From DSNY01 sp964539745 (lineage in GTDB: Bacteria > Pseudomonadota > Gammaproteobacteria > Burkholderiales > Burkholderiaceae_F): a DNA stretch of 55,415 bases. Below, piece after piece: positions 31,580 to 39,818 of the stretch; positions within the stretch are counted from its first letter, which is position 1, and the number at the start of each line of letters is the position of its first letter. Location: assembly GCA_964539745.1 (NCBI GenBank), contig CAZIJU010000013.1:1-55415 (forward strand), in the 5' to 3' direction. The notes beneath the pieces are model-generated. The model did no database searches and was not told where the DNA came from. It worked only from the letters and a program-made list of their open reading frames with translations. A program made the translations under genes and the position numbers.

Positions 31580-32427
31580 AACCGCCCCGTCTGATAGTCG
31601 TGCATCGCCTGCACGATCTCGCGCTCGGTATTCATCACGAACGGGCCGTACCACGCCACCGGCTCGCGCAGCGGCCTGCCGCCGATGAGCAGCGCGCGCG
31701 CCGGCGCATCGGCCGCAGTCAACTCGACCGAATCGCCGTCGCCGAGTGCGGCGAGCGCCACCGCGCGGATCGCCTGCGGATGCTGTCCGATGCGCACTGC
31801 GCCTTCGTACGCGACGACAAACGCCGAGTGCGCAGGATCGATCGGCTCGGCGAAGCTCGCTCCCGCGCCGAGCGCGATGTCGAAGTAAAACGCCTCGGTC
31901 GCTGCTGTTGCGATCGGACCGGCCGTGCCGCGCGAGGTGCGTCCGGCGATCACCTTGACGGTGGCGCCGTCGCGCGTCTCCGTCGGGATCATGTCGGGGC
32001 CGTATTCCTGATAGGCCGGTGCGCACATTTTCAGCCGTGCCGGCAGATTCACCCAGAGCTGGAAGCCGCGCATCAGTCCTTCGGTCTGCTCAGGCATCTC
32101 CGAGTGCACGATGCCGCGGCCAGCGGTCATCCACTGCACTCCGCTGGGTTCGATCACGCCTTCGTGTCCGCGGTTGTCGCGATGGCGCATGCGGCCGGCG
32201 AGCATGTAGGTGACCGTCTCGAATCCGCGGTGCGGGTGTTCAGGAAATCCCGCCATATAGTCGCTCGCGTTCGGCGAGTCGAAGTAGTCGAGCAGCAGAA
32301 ACGGGTCGATCGACGGTGAATGCGGCGTCCCCATCAGCCGGCGCAGCCGTACGCCCGCGCCGTCGCTCGCGAGCTCGCCCGGCGTGACGCGGATCGGCCT
32401 GCGCGAAGCGGTCGTGGCAGAGACCAA
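31576..32427 (-). CDS. Pirin family protein
   Basis: A 283-residue bicupin. The N-terminal cupin carries FPEHPHRGFETVTYMLAG with HxHxxxE-type metal ligands (about residues 60-70), then HEGVIEPSGVQWMTAGRGIVH with the fourth His and HSEMPE. The C-terminal cupin begins near 150 and ends FGPFVMNT-like YGPFVMNTEREIVQAMHDYQ. Pirins bind Fe; some have quercetinase activity and others act as redox-sensitive regulators. Which applies here is not known. The stop codon is part of the CTAG at the end of a MITE-like element. It is transcribed in the same direction as rsmE. Confidence 0.9.
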   Translation of the reverse strand: MVSATTASRRPIRVTPGELASDGAGVRLRRLMGTPHSPSIDPFLLLDYFDSPNASDYMAGFPEHPHRGFETVTYMLAGRMRHRDNRGHEGVIEPSGVQWMTAGRGIVHSEMPEQTEGLMRGFQLWVNLPARLKMCAPAYQEYGPDMIPTETRDGATVKVIAGRTSRGTAGPIATAATEAFYFDIALGAGASFAEPIDPAHSAFVVAYEGAVRIGQHPQAIRAVALAALGDGDSVELTAADAPARALLIGGRPLREPVAWYGPFVMNTEREIVQAMHDYQTGRF

Positions 32428-32478
32428 CGCCGTCCTCCGTCAGTTGGATCGTTGCAGCAGTCTAGCCGCGGCCGGCGA

Positions 32479-32503
32479 CAAAAAGCCCGGCGCGCGGCCG
32501 GGC
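32479..32503 (-). terminator. Rho-independent terminator of the speD–speE fusion gene
   Basis: On the minus strand: perfect stem GCCCGGC / GCCGGGC with loop CGCGC, followed by TTTTTGT. It lies 21 bases downstream of the spermidine synthase stop codon. Confidence 0.88.
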
Positions 32504-32523
32504 CGGCGTCGTCCCGTAACGCC

Positions 32524-33843
32524 CTACGCGACGGCCTTCATCCGCTGGGGCGCGACGGGCTGTTCGCCGCCCGTCAGCTCCAGCACGAAGTTCGGCAGCG
32601 TGAACAGCGCTGAGTGCAGCGGCGCGTTGTAGTACTTCAGCGCGCCGATTCGCCGCTCCGCGAGCCGCTGCGCGATCGTCTCCGCGGCGACCGCGCGCGG
32701 GTTGGCGCTGTCGCTGGCCACGCCGAGGCACCACAGCGAGCCGTACAGCGGGATGTACAGCGCCATCGGATGCACCTGCCGGAAGACCTTGCGCAGGTTC
32801 GTCGCGTTCTTCTTCACCGTCGCGGCCTGGAACACCGGCGAGCCCAGGTGCAGCGTCAGCAGACCGCCCGGGTTCAGGATCCGCTGGCACATCCGGAAGA
32901 ACTCTTCCGAGTACAGATGGAACGCCGGAGTATCCGGATCGGTCAGGTCGAGCACGATCAGATCGAAGCGCTCGGCCGTGTTCTTCACGTACTCGAAGCC
33001 GTCGCCGATCTTCACCTCGAGCCGCGGATCGTCGAAGACGCCCTTGTGGATCTCGCGCAGGTAGCGCTTCGAGATGTCGATGACGACCGGGTCGAGTTCG
33101 GCCATCACGATGCGCTTGACGCTCGGGTGCTTGAAGATTTCCTCCGACGAGCCGCCGTCGCCGCCGCCGATGACGAGCACCGACTGCGGGTTCGGATGCG
33201 TCAGCAGCGCCGGGTGCGTCATGCACTCGTGATAGAAAAACTCCTCGCCTTCGGAGGTCATCAGTCGGCCGTCCAGACGGAACAGCTTGCCGAACTGGTG
33301 CGTGTCGTAGACCTCGACGCGCTGGTACGGCGACTGCTGCGTCTCCAGCCGCGTCTTCGCGGTGAAGCCGTAGCCCGCGTGCGCGTTGAGCCAGTCGAAG
33401 ATCAGTTCGTCGCTGCCTGCCCCGGGATCGGGCGCAGCCGACGCCGTCGTCGTCACCGGGGCGCTGGCCGCCAGATCGCCGCGCGCGATCCGGTTGACGA
33501 CCTGGTTCGTCGGCCGGAACGCAACGACGAGCTCATCGAACAGTTGCTGCGCCTTGCCCGAGTTGTCCCCGGTGAAGTTGCAGACGTAGACGTCGAGCGT
33601 GACGCCGCGCCGCTCGGGCCAGGTGTGGATCGCCAGGTGCGATTCGGCGAGCAGCACGGTACCGGTGATGCCACCCGGCTGGCCCTGCCAGTCGGGAAAC
33701 ACGTGGTACTTCTCGTCGACGATCGTCAGCCCGGCGCGCAGCGTCGCGTCGCGGCACAGCGTCGAGAGCTTTTCGAGATCCGTCAGGAAGGCCGCGCTGC
33801 AGCCGCATTCGAACAGATCGCCAGTCAGGTGAAGGCCTTGCAT
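32524..33843 (-). CDS. speDE: Fused S-adenosylmethionine decarboxylase–spermidine synthase
   Basis: A 439-residue bifunctional protein. Residues 1-120 are a prokaryotic AdoMet decarboxylase: GTVLLAESHLAIHTWPE contains the self-cleavage Glu67-Ser68, where Ser68 becomes the pyruvoyl group; His73 and Cys88 have the same spacing as the catalytic residues of Thermotoga SpeD. An Ala/Pro/Thr linker (about 124-145) joins it to an aminopropyltransferase (about 146-435) with VLVIGGGDGGSSEEIFKHPS, MAELDPVVIDISK and VLDLTDPDTPAFHLYS. It makes decarboxylated AdoMet and uses it to convert putrescine to spermidine. Self-cleavage should split off the first 67 residues as the beta chain and leave the alpha chain fused to SpeE. 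GAP: no ornithine or arginine decarboxylase is in the window. Confidence 0.93.
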   Translation of the reverse strand: MQGLHLTGDLFECGCSAAFLTDLEKLSTLCRDATLRAGLTIVDEKYHVFPDWQGQPGGITGTVLLAESHLAIHTWPERRGVTLDVYVCNFTGDNSGKAQQLFDELVVAFRPTNQVVNRIARGDLAASAPVTTTASAAPDPGAGSDELIFDWLNAHAGYGFTAKTRLETQQSPYQRVEVYDTHQFGKLFRLDGRLMTSEGEEFFYHECMTHPALLTHPNPQSVLVIGGGDGGSSEEIFKHPSVKRIVMAELDPVVIDISKRYLREIHKGVFDDPRLEVKIGDGFEYVKNTAERFDLIVLDLTDPDTPAFHLYSEEFFRMCQRILNPGGLLTLHLGSPVFQAATVKKNATNLRKVFRQVHPMALYIPLYGSLWCLGVASDSANPRAVAAETIAQRLAERRIGALKYYNAPLHSALFTLPNFVLELTGGEQPVAPQRMKAVA

Positions 33844-34321
33844 CTTCGTCCCCCAGCAGGTCCGCCCAATCGACCTGAATCACGGTTTGAACCGCAACCC
33901 ATCGGCCCGGGACCCGTGCGCTGGTGCGCGGCGCTCGGATCATTGCGGTGGCCGCTTGCGACGGCCGACCCGCGTCGATTGGATCTGGCGGGGGAATCGT
34001 TGCCTGGCGCAGGCTGCGCGCCGTACTGGCTGCCCGTTGCTTCCTTGTTTCCGGACCGAAATTTAAGGCGCGGATGCTAAAGGAATTCGGCGCGGAACGA
34101 AAGGCCCGCGCGCCCCAAAGCGACGTCAAATGCGCACGGATTTGCGCCGGCGCAAATCCGCGCATACGCCATCACGGCTACGGAGCGCGCGGGGGCCGGC
34201 TGATAAGATGCCGGCGGGCGGTGCCGTAGCGTCCTCGGGCGTCCTCGGCAGTCCTCGGCCGAGCGTTCGTACCGGCGCCGCGCGGCGCAGCGCCCGTTCC
34301 AACCTTTCCTGTTTCCGCACG
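33844..34321. other. Divergent intergenic region between speDE and tkt
   Basis: About 478 bases with no supported protein gene. A frame continues upstream of tkt but has no homology. AT-richer patches occur at 34040-34090. The most notable item is a perfect palindrome at 34137-34160. No clear -35/-10 pair was found. Confidence 0.4.
34137..34160. promoter_or_regulatory. Perfect 24-bp palindrome upstream of tkt, candidate operator
   Basis: The half-site CGGATTTGCGCC is followed directly, with no spacer, by its exact complement; outer TGCG/CGCA extend it with a 2-base bulge. It lies 162 bases before the assigned tkt ATG and has no T-run, so it is not a standard terminator. It could be the binding site of a dimeric regulator or a cruciform; the protein is unknown. 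Confidence 0.45.
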
Positions 34322-36367
34322 ATGTCTCCGCCCGACTCCGCCCCCCCTCGGTCGTTGCAGGTACGTATGGCCAACGCGATTCGCGCGCTGGCGATGGACG
34401 CGGTTCAGAGGGCGAACTCGGGTCATCCCGGCATGCCGATGGGCATGGCCGAGATCGCGCTCGCGCTGTGGACGAGGCACCTCTCGCACAATCCGGCGAA
34501 TCCGCGCTGGGCCAACCGCGACCGTTTCGTACTGTCCAACGGGCACGGCTCGATGCTGCAGTACGCGTTGCTGCATCTGACCGGCTACGACCTGTCGCTC
34601 GACGAGCTGAAGAACTTCCGCCAGCTTCATTCGAAGACCCCTGGGCATCCGGAGTACGGGTTGACGCCGGGCGTGGAGACGACCACCGGCCCGCTCGGAC
34701 AGGGGCTTGCGAACGCGGTCGGCATGGCGCTCGCCGAAAAACTGCTCGCGATGGAATTCAACCGGCCGGCGCACGCCGTCGTCGATCACCGCACCTACGT
34801 ATTCGTCGGCGACGGCTGTCTGATGGAAGGCATCTCGCACGAGGCCGCGTCGCTCGCCGGTACGTGGAAGCTTTCGAAGCTCGTCGCCGTTTACGACGAC
34901 AACGGCATCTCGATCGACGGCGAGGTCAAGCACTGGTTCACCGACGACACCGCAGCGCGCTTCCGCGCCTACCGCTGGAACGTGATCGGCCCGATCGACG
35001 GCCACGACGTCGACGCCGTCGATGCGGCGCTCGCGCAGGCCAGGCAGTCCGAGCAGCCGACGCTGATCATCGCGCGCACGGTGATCGGTAAGGGATCGCC
35101 CAACCGCGCCGGCACCGAGAAGGCCCACGGCGAGGCGCTCGGCGAAGCCGAAGTCGCCGCGACGCGCGAGACGATCGGCTGGCGGCATCCGCCGTTCGAG
35201 ATCCCGCAGGACGTCTACGCCGCGTGGGATGCGCGCGCCGCCGGTGCGCAGCGCGAAGCCGAGTGGAAGCGCCGCTTCGATGCCTATGCGCAGGCGCATC
35301 CGGCGCTGGCGCGCGAGCTCGACCGCCGGCTGCGCGGCGAACTGCCTGAGGATTTCGGCGCGAAGGTCGCGGCTGCGATCGCAGCCGCCGCAGCGAAGCG
35401 CGAGAGCGTGGCCACGCGCAAGGCCTCGCAGCTCGCACTCGAAGTCGTCGCAGAAGCCGCGCCCGAGATGATCGGCGGCTCGGCGGATCTGACCGGCAGC
35501 AACCTGACCAAATGGAGCAAGGCAACGGCCCTGCATGTCGACGGCGAGATCCGCCCGGGCCGCCACATCCACTTCGGCGTTCGCGAATTCGGCATGTGCG
35601 CGATCGCCAACGGGATGGCGCTGCACGGCGGCTTTCTTCCCTTCGTCGGCACGTTCCTCGTGTTTTCCGACTACGCGCGCAATGCGGTGCGGATGGCCGC
35701 GTTGATGAAGCAGCGCGTCGTCTTCGTCTTCACGCACGACTCGATCGGGCTGGGCGAGGACGGCCCGACGCACCAGGCGGTCGAACATGCGGCGAGCCTG
35801 CGGCTGATCCCGCACCTCGACGTCTGGCGGCCGTGCGACACGGTCGAGGCGCTCGTCGCGTGGGAGGCCGCCGTGCAACGCGCCGACGGCCCCACCGCGC
35901 TGCTGCTGTCGCGGCAGGTCGTCGCCTACGTGGCCGGCGAGCGCGGCGCGAACGACATCCGCCGCGGCGCGTACGTGCTGAGCGAGGCGCCGGGCGGCGC
36001 CGGCAAGGCGCGCGCGGTGATCATCGCCACCGGCTCGGAAGTTCCGCTTGCGGTCGAGGCGCAGAAGCAGCTCGCCGCCCAAGGCATCGCGGTGCGCGTC
36101 GTGTCGATGCCTTCGACGACGGTGTTCGACCGGCAGACCGTCGAATACAAATCGCGCGTGCTGCCCGAAGGGCTGCCGCGGCTCGCGATCGAAGCCGGCG
36201 TGACCGACTTCTGGTGGAAGTACGTGCGCGCCACCGGTGCCGTGCTCGGTGTGGACCGCTTCGGCGAGTCGGCGCCCGCGGCGGCCGTCTACAAGCACTT
36301 CGGCCTGACGGCGGACAACGCCGCGCAGGTCGTCCGCGAACTCATCTCAAGGGAGAAATCTCGATGA
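34322..36367 (+). CDS. tkt: Transketolase
   Basis: Transketolase transfers two-carbon ketol units between sugar phosphates (pentose phosphate and Calvin pathways) using thiamine diphosphate. The 681 residues are slightly longer than E. coli TktA (663). Visible are ANSGHPGMPMGMAEIALALW, LSNGHGSMLQYALLHLTGYD, TPGVETTTGPLGQGLANAVG, the ThDP motif GDGCLMEGISHEAASLAGTW followed by YDDNGISID, and later THDSIGLGEDGPTHQ-type HDSIGLGEDGPTHQAVEH. The start at 34322 was chosen for length and context; ATG 34367 (MANAIRALAMDA) is possible. It overlaps gap by 4 bases. Confidence 0.95.
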   Translation: MSPPDSAPPRSLQVRMANAIRALAMDAVQRANSGHPGMPMGMAEIALALWTRHLSHNPANPRWANRDRFVLSNGHGSMLQYALLHLTGYDLSLDELKNFRQLHSKTPGHPEYGLTPGVETTTGPLGQGLANAVGMALAEKLLAMEFNRPAHAVVDHRTYVFVGDGCLMEGISHEAASLAGTWKLSKLVAVYDDNGISIDGEVKHWFTDDTAARFRAYRWNVIGPIDGHDVDAVDAALAQARQSEQPTLIIARTVIGKGSPNRAGTEKAHGEALGEAEVAATRETIGWRHPPFEIPQDVYAAWDARAAGAQREAEWKRRFDAYAQAHPALARELDRRLRGELPEDFGAKVAAAIAAAAAKRESVATRKASQLALEVVAEAAPEMIGGSADLTGSNLTKWSKATALHVDGEIRPGRHIHFGVREFGMCAIANGMALHGGFLPFVGTFLVFSDYARNAVRMAALMKQRVVFVFTHDSIGLGEDGPTHQAVEHAASLRLIPHLDVWRPCDTVEALVAWEAAVQRADGPTALLLSRQVVAYVAGERGANDIRRGAYVLSEAPGGAGKARAVIIATGSEVPLAVEAQKQLAAQGIAVRVVSMPSTTVFDRQTVEYKSRVLPEGLPRLAIEAGVTDFWWKYVRATGAVLGVDRFGESAPAAAVYKHFGLTADNAAQVVRELISREKSR

Positions 36368-37374
36368 CGATCAAGGTTGCCATCAACGGCTACGGCCGTA
36401 TCGGCCGCAACATCCTGCGCGCGCACTACGAAGGGGGCAAGAAGCACGATCTGCAGATCGTCGCGATCAACGACCTCGGCGATCCGAAGACCAACGCGCA
36501 TCTGACCAAGCACGACACGGCGCACGGTCCGTTTCCCGGAACGGTCGCGGTCGACGGCGACGCGATGGTCGTCAACGGCGACCGCATCCGGGTGCTGGCG
36601 CAGCGCAACCCGGCCGAACTGCCGTGGGCCTCGATGGGTGTGGACGTCGTGCTCGAGTGCACGGGCCTTTTTACGACCAAGGAAAAGGCGAGCGCTCATC
36701 TGAAGGGTGGCGCGAAGAAGGTGATCATCTCGGCGCCGGGCGGCAAGGATGTCGACGCGACGATCGTCTACGGCGTCAATCACGGCACGCTGAAGGGCTC
36801 GCACACCGTGATTTCCAACGCGTCGTGCACGACCAACTGCCTCGCGCCGATGGTCAAGCCGCTGCACGAGAAGCTCGGCGTGGTCAGCGGCCTGATGACG
36901 ACCGTGCACGCGTTCACCAACGACCAGGTGCTGACCGACGTGTATCACGAGGATCTGCGCCGCGCGCGCGCCGCCTGCCACAACATGATCCCGACCAAGA
37001 CCGGCGCGGCCGCTGCGGTAGGGCTCGTGATGCCGGAGTTGAACGGCAAGCTCGACGGGTTCGCGATCCGCGTGCCGACGATCAACGTGTCGATCGTCGA
37101 CCTGTCGTTCATCGCCGCACGCGACACCACCGTCGACGAGGTCAACGCGATCATGAAGGCCGCCTCCGAAGGCGAACTCAAGGGCATCCTGGGTTACAAC
37201 GTCGACCCGCTCGTCTCCAGCGACTTCAACCACGACGCGCGCTCCAGCATCTTCGACGCCACCCTGACCAAGGTCTCCGGCCGCCTCGTCAAAGTCTCGA
37301 GCTGGTATGACAATGAGTGGGGCTTTAGCAACCGGATGCTGGACACCACGGTTGCGCTGATGAACGCGAAGTAG
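36364..37374 (+). CDS. gap: Glyceraldehyde-3-phosphate dehydrogenase, type I
   Basis: This enzyme oxidises and phosphorylates glyceraldehyde 3-phosphate to 1,3-bisphosphoglycerate. The 336 residues match the family. Visible are the N-terminal VAINGYGRIGRNILRA dinucleotide fold, ECTGLFTTKEKASAHL, the catalytic SNASCTTNCLAPM with Cys, and HAFTNDQ with His region; the C-terminus has SWYDNEWGFSNRMLD. Its ATG overlaps the tkt stop (ATGA), so they form one operon tkt–gap as in other Burkholderiales. A good ribosome binding site (AAGGGAG) lies inside the end of tkt. Confidence 0.97.
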   Translation: MTIKVAINGYGRIGRNILRAHYEGGKKHDLQIVAINDLGDPKTNAHLTKHDTAHGPFPGTVAVDGDAMVVNGDRIRVLAQRNPAELPWASMGVDVVLECTGLFTTKEKASAHLKGGAKKVIISAPGGKDVDATIVYGVNHGTLKGSHTVISNASCTTNCLAPMVKPLHEKLGVVSGLMTTVHAFTNDQVLTDVYHEDLRRARAACHNMIPTKTGAAAAVGLVMPELNGKLDGFAIRVPTINVSIVDLSFIAARDTTVDEVNAIMKAASEGELKGILGYNVDPLVSSDFNHDARSSIFDATLTKVSGRLVKVSSWYDNEWGFSNRMLDTTVALMNAK

Positions 37375-37414
37375 TCGGCGCGCTGAAGGCGCCCCACTCA
37401 TTGCGGCGAAGGCT

Positions 37415-37437
37415 AACCTCGCGCAACGCGCGAGGTT
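37415..37437. repeat. Perfect hairpin downstream of gap
   Basis: AACCTCGCG-CAACG-CGCGAGGTT, extended by GGCT/AGCC with one bulged base. It has no T-run. It may protect the 3' end of the tkt–gap mRNA or be a REP-like unit. Confidence 0.6.
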
Positions 37438-37492
37438 AAGCCGCGAAGCGGCGGCCGAAGCCACAACGAACGGGGCTCTGACTGGCGCTCTA

Positions 37493-37521
37493 CGGGCCGG
37501 CACCGCCGGCCCGTTTTGTTT
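37493..37521 (+). terminator. Rho-independent terminator of the tkt–gap operon
   Basis: Perfect stem CGGGCCGGC / GCCGGCCCG with loop ACC, followed by TTTTGTTT. It lies about 120 bases after the gap stop codon. It separates tkt–gap from the downstream protease module. Confidence 0.9.
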
Positions 37522-37688
37522 CCAATCGTTGCAGTCCCCGCCGCCGGTCAACCCGGCACGGGCTCACGCGTGATACCCGAAGCGATCAGCGCACGCCCGG
37601 CGGCTAGGTCGTTCGTCCGAGCCGCCGCGCGATCCGCCATCGCGTAAGCTCGCCGCTACCAACCGAGCGCGTCCGACGCGCGACAACG

Positions 37689-38042
37689 ATGCCGCTGCCG
37701 AGAAGACTGGTGTTGCGCCTGGCGCCCGGAATTCTGCTGGGCCTTCCGGTGTTGAACGCTTGCGCCGGTTCGCCCGCGGCGCCGGACGCGCCGCCAATCG
37801 CGGCGCTGATCGTCAAACCGCGCACACCGGCGAGCGACGCCGATGCGCTGATGCGGGTCGTCCGACGCAGCCTGCCGCAGCCCGCGATGGCCCGGTACGC
37901 GCGACCGATGTCCGGCGGTGCGCACGTCGTATTCCTGACGCCGCCGGTCACACGCGCGCAGGTACCGGCGCTGATCGAGCGGCTGCGCGCGTCGGGCGAC
38001 TTCGAGTACGTGGAACTCGATGCGCCGGTCAAGGCCCAGTGA
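37689..38042 (+). CDS. Small lipoprotein resembling a stand-alone subtilisin propeptide (I9-like)
   Basis: A 117-residue protein with a signal peptide and lipobox L22-N23-A24-C25, so a predicted lipoprotein. Residues 40-115 resemble the propeptide of the S8 protease encoded 27 bases downstream. Both share IVK.R.P, RPMSG.A (residues 72-78 here, 87-92 there) and a C-terminal helix/strand pattern A..ERLRASGDFEYVELDAPV against AARLANDPNVEYADPDLPV. Inhibitor_I9-type propeptides fold, chaperone and inhibit their cognate subtilase. The natural inference is an envelope-anchored inhibitor or foldase of the neighbouring protease. It is called from pattern and position only. Confidence 0.7.
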   Translation: MPLPRRLVLRLAPGILLGLPVLNACAGSPAAPDAPPIAALIVKPRTPASDADALMRVVRRSLPQPAMARYARPMSGGAHVVFLTPPVTRAQVPALIERLRASGDFEYVELDAPVKAQ

Positions 38043-38069
38043 GCGGCGGCAGCCCGGAAGGAGAGCTTC

Positions 38070-39806
38070 ATGAGCCCAGCGTTGAAATTCTCATTCGTCG
38101 CCGCCGCACTCGTCGGCACGCTTGCCTCGGCCTGGCCCGCGTCGATCGGCCACGCCACTGTCGCGACCGCGAAGAAGAAGCCAGCGTCCGAGCTGCGCGA
38201 GCCGATGATTGGCCAGATGATCGTCAAGCTGCGTAATCCGAAAGCGATCGAACTCGTGCAGCCGCTCGGCGCGGAGCGCGTCGCCGCGTTGTCGGCGACT
38301 GCGGGCGTGCGCATGCGCGCGTTCCGGCCGATGTCGGGCAACGCCTCCGTGCTGAGGCTCGAGCGCGCGCTGACGCTTTCGGAGGCGAAAGCGGTCGCCG
38401 CGCGGCTGGCGAACGATCCGAACGTCGAGTATGCCGATCCGGACCTGCCCGTTCGTGCTTATCAGACGGTGCCGCCGGACGTCGGCTATACCAACCGGCT
38501 CTGGCACTACTACCCGCCGACGCGCACGTTGACCGCGAACGGCAAGACCGTGCCCGCCACGGGTGGCGCGAACCTCGAAGGCGCTTGGAGCGTGACGCGC
38601 GGCGCGTCCACGGTCGTCGTTGCGGTCATCGACACGGGCGTCGTGTCGACGCATCCGGAGCTCGCCGGAAAGCTGCTGCAGGGGTACGACTTCGTTTCGT
38701 CCGATGTCGGCGCCACGGCGCAGCAGCCGTTGCCGGCAAACTTCGTGGCCAACGACAACAATGGGCGAGACGCGGATCCGGAGGATCCTGGCGACTGGAT
38801 TTCGACGACCGACACGCAGAACTATCCGGATTTCTGCGGAACCGACGCCTCTGACAGCTCGTGGCACGGCACGCACATGGCCGGAACGATCGCGGGCGTC
38901 TGGGGCAACGGGGTGGGCAACCCACCGCCGCCAGGCACGTCCACCGCCGGCATCGCGCCCGACGTGCGCATCCTGCCGCTGCGCGCGCTCGGAAAGTGTG
39001 GCGGATCGGCGTCGGACGTCATCGACGCGATGCGCTTCGCGGTCGGGATCCCCGTTCCCGGTGCGGGCGGCGGGCTCGTGGCCAACGGCACCCCGGCACA
39101 TGTGGTCAACTTGAGTTTGGGGGGCCAAGGCGGCGCATGCAGCGCCGCGTACCAGCAGGCGGTCGACGACGTCACCAACGCGGGCGCGTTGGTGGTCGCC
39201 GCCGCGGGTAACGATGGCGTCACAAGCATCAGCCAGCCAGCAAACTGCGCCGGCGCGCTCGGCGCGGTTGCGCACACGATCGATGGCGACAGCGCCGACT
39301 ACTCCAACATCGGGCCTGAGGCTGGCATCAGCGCGCCCGGTGGCGGCGCACCGACCCAGTTCACGAGCCCGATCGTCTCAGGCGACAACGGCTACTACAC
39401 CTGGTCGCCGGTGCTCTTCGGTCCAACGACGCAGCAAAGTTCCGACAGCCTGGGCCGGACCGGGCCAGCCGTCGGCGGGTTCACCGGGACGAGTTCGGCA
39501 ACGGCACACGTATCGGCTGTGGCCGCGTTGCTGAAGTCCGCCGTACCCGGCGCCACGCCCGCGCAACTGCGTCAGTGGATCGTCGCATCGGCGCGGCCGC
39601 ATCCCGCCGGAACGTTTTGCGCGACGGGACAGCCCGGCGCAGGTCTGTGCGGCGCGGGTCTGCTCGATGCGTCGGCGGCGATGAACCTCGCCGTTGCGCC
39701 ACCGCCAGGCGGCGGAAGCGGCGGTGGCGGCGGAACCCTGCCGCTGTGGCAGCTGCTGCTGCTCGCTGCGTTCGGGCTGGCCGCGCGTATCCGCCGCCGC
39801 GCCTGA
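38070..39806 (+). CDS. Secreted S8 (subtilisin-like) serine protease with GlyGly-CTERM-type tail
   Basis: A 578-residue protease. It has a signal peptide (about 1-30), an I9-type propeptide (about 46-131, IVKLRNPKAIE to DPNVEYADPDLPVRA), then the peptidase S8 domain (about 165-545). The catalytic triad is D188 (VVAVIDTGV), H266 (WHGTHMAGT) and S475 (GTSSATAHVSA), with oxyanion N381 (AAGND). The C-terminus (about 547-578) is a Gly/Ser-rich run, then LPLWQLLLLAAFGLAARIRRRA: a transmembrane helix and Arg cluster. That is the architecture of GlyGly-CTERM sorting signals, cleaved by rhombosortase. A rhombosortase-like gene is convergent directly downstream. AAGGAGA lies 8 bases before the ATG. Confidence 0.92.
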   Translation: MSPALKFSFVAAALVGTLASAWPASIGHATVATAKKKPASELREPMIGQMIVKLRNPKAIELVQPLGAERVAALSATAGVRMRAFRPMSGNASVLRLERALTLSEAKAVAARLANDPNVEYADPDLPVRAYQTVPPDVGYTNRLWHYYPPTRTLTANGKTVPATGGANLEGAWSVTRGASTVVVAVIDTGVVSTHPELAGKLLQGYDFVSSDVGATAQQPLPANFVANDNNGRDADPEDPGDWISTTDTQNYPDFCGTDASDSSWHGTHMAGTIAGVWGNGVGNPPPPGTSTAGIAPDVRILPLRALGKCGGSASDVIDAMRFAVGIPVPGAGGGLVANGTPAHVVNLSLGGQGGACSAAYQQAVDDVTNAGALVVAAAGNDGVTSISQPANCAGALGAVAHTIDGDSADYSNIGPEAGISAPGGGAPTQFTSPIVSGDNGYYTWSPVLFGPTTQQSSDSLGRTGPAVGGFTGTSSATAHVSAVAALLKSAVPGATPAQLRQWIVASARPHPAGTFCATGQPGAGLCGAGLLDASAAMNLAVAPPPGGGSGGGGGTLPLWQLLLLAAFGLAARIRRRA

Positions 39807-39818
39807 ACGCGCTGTTGC

